The notes under the pieces: generated by a model
Databases searched by the model: none
What the model was told of the DNA's origin: nothing
The model's input: only the letters and a program-made list of their open reading frames with translations
Position numbers and translations under genes: made by a program
NCBI RefSeq assembly: GCF_963662255.1
Contig: NC_085071.1
Coordinates: forward strand, 7,720,033-7,784,032
Direction of reading: 5' to 3'
Length of the DNA: 64,000 nucleotides
Source: Cinclus cinclus
Taxonomy: Eukaryota > Chordata > Aves > Passeriformes > Cinclidae
Part shown: positions 61,162 through 64,000 of the stretch, one piece after another
How the letters are laid out: each line of letters begins with the position of its first letter
How positions within the stretch are numbered: position 1 is the stretch's first letter

Positions 61162-63306
61162 ATGACATCTGCATTGAGGGTTCTTGAGTTTGGCTTCTTG
61201 GGGAAAAGTGCCTCCTATCAAAGCCAACTTGCCTGCGGCCCGTCCTGGTCTTTTGCCTCCAAAAATTCCATAAGGACGAGGATTTCTCCCAGACCAAAGC
61301 TGCCCCCTCCTCCAAACCTGGCTGCCATCGGAGGACCAAACGCGCCCCACAAAATGACACCTGCATTGAGGGTTCTTGAGTTTGGCTTCCTGGGGAAAAG
61401 TGCCTCCTTTCGGAGTCAACTTGCCTGCGGCCCATGCAGGGCTTTTGCCTACAAAAATTCCAGAAGGACGAGGATTTCTCCCAGACCAAAGCTGCCCCCT
61501 CCTCCAAACCTGGCTGCCATCGGAGGCCCAAACGTGCCCTACAAAATGACACCTGCCAAGTGGGCTCTTGAGTTTGGCTTCTTGGGTGGAAGTGCCTCCT
61601 TTCAAAGCCAACTTGCCTGCGGCCCGTCCTGGGCTTTTGCTACAAAAATTCCATAAGGACGAGGATTTCTCCCAGACCAAAGCTGCCCCCTCCTCCAAAC
61701 CTGGCTGCCATCGGAGGCCCAAACGCACCCTACAAAATGACATTTGCCAAGTGGGCTCTTGAGTTTGGCTTCTTGGGGAAAAGTGCCTCCTTTCGGAGCC
61801 AACTTGCCTAACTTGCCTGCGGCCCGTCCTGGGCTTTTGCCTCCAAAAATTCCAGAAGGACGAGGATTTCTCCCAGGCCAAAGCTGCCCCCTCCTCCAAA
61901 CCTGGCTGCCATCGGAGGCCCAAACGTGCCCTACAAAATGACACCTGCCAAGTGGGCTCTTGAGTTTGGCTTCTTGGGGAATAGTGACTCCTTTCAAAAC
62001 CAACTTGCCTGTGTCCCGTCCCGGGCTTTTGCTACAAAAATTCCAGAAGGACGAGGATTTCTCCCAGACCAAAGCTGCCCCCTCCTCCAAACCTGGCTGC
62101 CATCAGAGGCCCAAACGCGCCCCACAAAATGACATCTGCATTGAGGGTTCTTGAGTTTGGCTTCTTGGGGAAAAGTGCCTCCTTTCGGAGCCAACTTGCC
62201 TAACTTGCCTGCGGCCCGTCCTGGGCTTTTGCCTCCAAAAATTCCATAAGGACGAGGATTTCTCCCAGGCCAAAGCTGCCCCCTCCTCCAAACCTGGCTG
62301 CCATCGGAGGCCCAAACGTGACCTACAAAATGACATCTGCCAAGTGGGCTCTTGAGTTTGGCTTCTTGGGGAAAAGTGACTCCTTTCAAAACCAACTTGC
62401 CTGTGTCCCGTCCCGGGCTTTTGCTACAAAAATTCCATAAGGACGAGGATTTCTCCCAGACCAAAGCTGCCCCCTCCTCCAAACCTGGCTGCCATCGGAG
62501 GCCCAAATGCGCCCCACAAAATGACATCTGCCAAGTGGGCTCTTGAGTTTGGCTTCTTGGGGAAAAGTGCCTCCTTTCGGAGCCAACTTGCCTAACTTGC
62601 CTGCGGCCCGTCCTGGGCTTTTGCCTCCAAAAATTCCAGAAGGACGAGGATTTCTCCCAGACCAAAGCTGCCCCCTCCTCCAAACCTGGCTGCCATCGGA
62701 GGCCCAAACGCGCCCCACAAAATGACACCTGCATTGAGGGTTCTTGAGTTTGGCTTCTTGGGGAAAAGTGCCTCCTTTCGGAGTCAACTTGCCTGCGGCC
62801 CATGCAGGGCTTTTGCCTACAAAAATTCCAGAAGGACGAGGATTTCTCCCAGACCAAAGCTGCCCCCTCCTCCAAACCTGGCTGCCATCGGAGGCCCAAA
62901 CGTGCCCTACAAAATGACACCTGCCAAGTGGGCTCTTGAGTTTGGCTTCTTGGGTGGAAGTGCCTCCTTTCAAAGCCAACTTGCCTGCGGCCGGACCTGG
63001 GCTTTTGCCTACAAAAATTCCATAAGGACGAGGATTTCTCCCAGACCAAAGCTGCCCCCTCCTCCAAACCTGGCTGCCATCGGAGGCCCAAACGCGCCCT
63101 ACAAAATGACATCTGCCAAGTGGGCTCTTGAGATTGGCTTCTTGCGGAAAAGTGCCTCCTTTCGGAGCCAACTTGCCTAACTAGCCTGCGGCCCGTGCTG
63201 GGCTTTAGACTACAAAAATTCCATAAGGACGAGGATTTCTCCCAGACCAAAGCTGCCCCCTCCTCCAAACCTGACTGCCATCGGAGGCCCAAACGCGCCC
63301 CACAAA
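61162..63306 (+). repeat. HOR copy F, complete 11-mer, 2145 bp, telomere-proximal
   Basis: Monomer starts are 61162, 61354, 61546, 61737, 61938, 62129, 62330, 62521, 62722, 62914 and 63106. Its last third drifts from the others: GGCTTCTTGGGG replaces GGCTTCCTGGGG near 62754, CCTCC replaces CTACTCC near 63060, and TTTCGGAGCC replaces TTTCAAAGCC near 63163. It is the last complete copy. Confidence 0.9.
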
Positions 63307-63755
63307 ATGACATCTGCATTGAGGGTTCTTGAGTTTGGCTTCTTGGGGAAAAGTGCCTCCTTTCGGAGTCAACTTGCCTAACTTGCCTGCGGCCCATGTG
63401 GGGTTTTTGCCTACAAAAATTCCATAAGGACGAGGATTTCTCCCAGACCAAAGCTGCCCCCTCCTCCAAACCTGGCTGACATCGGAGGCCCAAACGCGCC
63501 CTACAAAATGACATCTGCCAAGTGGGCTCTTGAGATTGGCTTCTTGCGGAAAAGTGCCTCCTTTCAAAGCCAACTTGCCTAACTAGCCTGCGGCCCGTGC
63601 TGGGCTTTAGACTACAAAAATTCCATAAGGACGAGGATTTCTCCCAGACCAAAGCTGCCCCCTCCTCCAAACCTGGCTGCCATCGGAGCCCCAAACGCGC
63701 CCCACAAAATGACATCTGCATTGAGGGTTCTTGAGTTTGGCTTCTTGGGGAAAAG
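63106..63755 (+). repeat. Terminal satellite: 402-bp dimer repeated, then a truncated monomer
   Basis: The monomer at 63106 (GAGATTGGC, CTTGCGG, TTTAGAC) and the one at 63307 (CTGCATTGAGGG, GGAGTC) are followed by a second GAGATTGGC / TTTAGAC monomer at 63508 and a second CTGCATTGAGGG monomer at 63709. This is a duplication with a 402-bp period. The last monomer stops after GGGGAAAAG, 47 bp past its anchor, where telomeric repeat begins. Confidence 0.88.
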
Positions 63756-63809
63756 TTAGGGTTAGGGTTAGGGTTAGGGTTAGGGTTAGGGTTAGGGTTA
63801 GGGTTAGGG

Positions 63810-63819
63810 TTAATCCGGG
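63810..63819 (+). repeat. Variant telomeric unit TTAATCCGGG, first copy
   Basis: This is a 10-bp unit within otherwise perfect TTAGGG repeats. It reads as TTAGGG with ATCC inserted after TTA. An identical unit lies 70 bp downstream. Confidence 0.9.
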
Positions 63820-63879
63820 TTAGGGTTAGGGTTAGGGTTAGGGTTAGGGTTAGGGTTAGGGTTAGGGTTAGGGTTAGGG

Positions 63880-63889
63880 TTAATCCGGG
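63880..63889 (+). repeat. Variant telomeric unit TTAATCCGGG, second copy
   Basis: It is identical to 63810-63819, separated from it by exactly ten TTAGGG repeats. Confidence 0.9.
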
Positions 63890-63895
63890 TTAGGG

Positions 63896-63912
63896 TTAGG
63901 ATTGGGGTTGGC
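63896..63912 (+). repeat. Degenerate telomeric stretch
   Basis: It reads as TTAGGA, TTGGGG, TTGGC before regular TTAGGG resumes at 63913. It could be old proximal variant repeat or local consensus error. Confidence 0.8.
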
Positions 63913-64000
63913 TTAGGGTTAGGGTTAGGGCTAGGGTTAGGGTTAGGGTTAGGGTTAGGGTTAGGGTTAGGGTTAGGGTTAGGGTTAGGGTTAGGTTTAG

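Larger units (their letters stand above)
50150..63306 (+). repeat. Distal higher-order repeat array (11-mer and 9-mer units)
   Basis: This is the most ordered part of the array. A monomer with CCTATCAAAGCC and CCTGGTCTTTTGCC starts each complete copy, at 51597, 53742, 55503, 57256, 59017 and 61162, and the ordered set of monomers between starts is conserved. The full unit is 2145 bp, eleven monomers of 192, 192, 191, 201, 191, 201, 191, 201, 192, 192 and 201 bp. Shorter copies lack exactly one dimer. Homogeneity rises toward the telomere. Confidence 0.92.
1..63755 (+). repeat. Tandem satellite array, 191-201 bp monomer, about 326 copies
   Basis: Every part of this interval is the same head-to-tail monomer. 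I phased it on the recurring ATGACA that follows the short segment ACAAA. In order, a monomer holds ATGACAYCTGC, then CAAGTGGG or ATTGAGGG, then CTCTTGAGTTTGGC, GGGGAAAAGTGCCTCC, TTTCGGAGYC or TTTCAAAGCC, CAACTTGCC, an optional 9-bp TAACTTGCC, TGCGGCCC, TTTTGCCTAC, AAAAATTCC, RTAAGGACGAGGATT or GAAGGACGAGGATT, CTCCCAGACC, AAAGCTGCCCCCTCC, CAAACCTGGCTGCC, ATCGGAGGCCC and AAACGCGCCC. The first 66 anchors (5 to 12705) are spaced 191, 192 or 201 bp apart. All monomers have the same orientation, and I see no transposon, unique spacer or inverted segment. A subtelomeric or pericentromeric heterochromatic satellite is the likely identity; the family name is not known to me. Confidence 0.97.
63756..64000 (+). 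repeat. Telomeric TTAGGG repeat tract
   Basis: The tract consists of nine TTAGGG (63756-63809), TTAATCCGGG, ten TTAGGG (63820-63879), a second TTAATCCGGG, one TTAGGG, a degenerate stretch, three TTAGGG (63913-63930), one CTAGGG (63931-63936), nine TTAGGG (63937-63990), then TTAGG and TTTAG. The orientation puts the chromosome end to the right. Only 245 bp is present, which is short for a vertebrate telomere, so the assembly or window probably stops inside it. Confidence 0.96.

Noticed and set aside
1..63755. CRISPR array
   Set aside because: The repeat unit is the whole 191-201 bp monomer with no short repeat separating unrelated spacers, and the telomere shows this is a eukaryotic chromosome.
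1..63755. CENP-B box in the monomer
   Set aside because: I looked for the TTCG....CGGG core arrangement and did not find it. TTTCGGAG is too short and lacks the second half. This does not rule out a centromeric role.
1..63755. Gene family or coding minisatellite with conserved 64-residue repeats
   Set aside because: The 191- and 200-bp monomers break the frame at scattered places, and substitutions are not concentrated at third positions; changes fall mainly at CpG sites.
63756..64000. Interstitial telomeric repeat from an ancient fusion
   Set aside because: The tract is mostly perfect, oriented correctly for a terminus and reaches the window edge. There is no inverted CCCTAA partner. I cannot exclude sequence continuing beyond 64000.
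1..64000. tRNA, rRNA, snRNA genes, promoters or terminators
   Set aside because: No cloverleaf, rRNA core, A/B box or TATA-like arrangement was seen that is not simply part of every monomer.

Overview
This window is the end of a eukaryotic chromosome and contains no supportable gene. Positions 1-63755 are one uninterrupted, single-orientation tandem satellite array of about 326 monomers. Monomers are nearly all 191, 192, 200 or 201 bp long. Positions 63756-64000 are telomeric TTAGGG repeats. The G-rich TTAGGG strand reads 5'->3' toward the right edge, so the chromosome terminus lies to the right. TTAGGG telomeres fit vertebrates and some other eukaryotes. A CpG-rich satellite of roughly nucleosome-repeat length with higher-order structure that abuts the telomere fits a subtelomeric block, or the short arm of an acrocentric or telocentric chromosome. 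The species cannot be named from the sequence alone.

Layout, proximal to distal. (1) 1-17200: mixed monomer subfamilies with a loose higher-order period of 4.3-4.7 kb and an embedded 1742-bp duplication. (2) 17201-27289: a 3.5-3.8 kb block present twice (18924-22660 and 23049-26393), the copies differing by gains and losses of whole monomers. (3) 27290-37993: two nearly identical copies of a 5453-bp period in tandem. (4) 35086-48100: a 5.2-kb block repeated at an offset of 7823/7824 bp, separated by a segment copied from about 19.5 kb upstream. (5) 48101-50149: a transition zone, partly related to 18.2-19.5 kb. (6) 50150-63306: the most homogeneous zone, a higher-order repeat (HOR) of 11 or 9 monomers with one partial and six complete copies of 2145, 1761, 1753, 1761, 2145 and 2145 bp. 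(7) 63307-63755: a duplicated dimer ending in a truncated monomer. (8) The telomere tract, with two copies of an unusual TTAATCCGGG unit.

Long open reading frames occur on both strands, up to 824 codons on the minus strand. They arise because 192 and 201 are multiples of three and the monomer happens to lack stops in several frames. I treat them as artefacts, not genes. The window's interest is structural: recent unequal exchanges that can be placed within tens of bases, mosaic copies, CpG decay, and the satellite-telomere junction. I found no new gene system.
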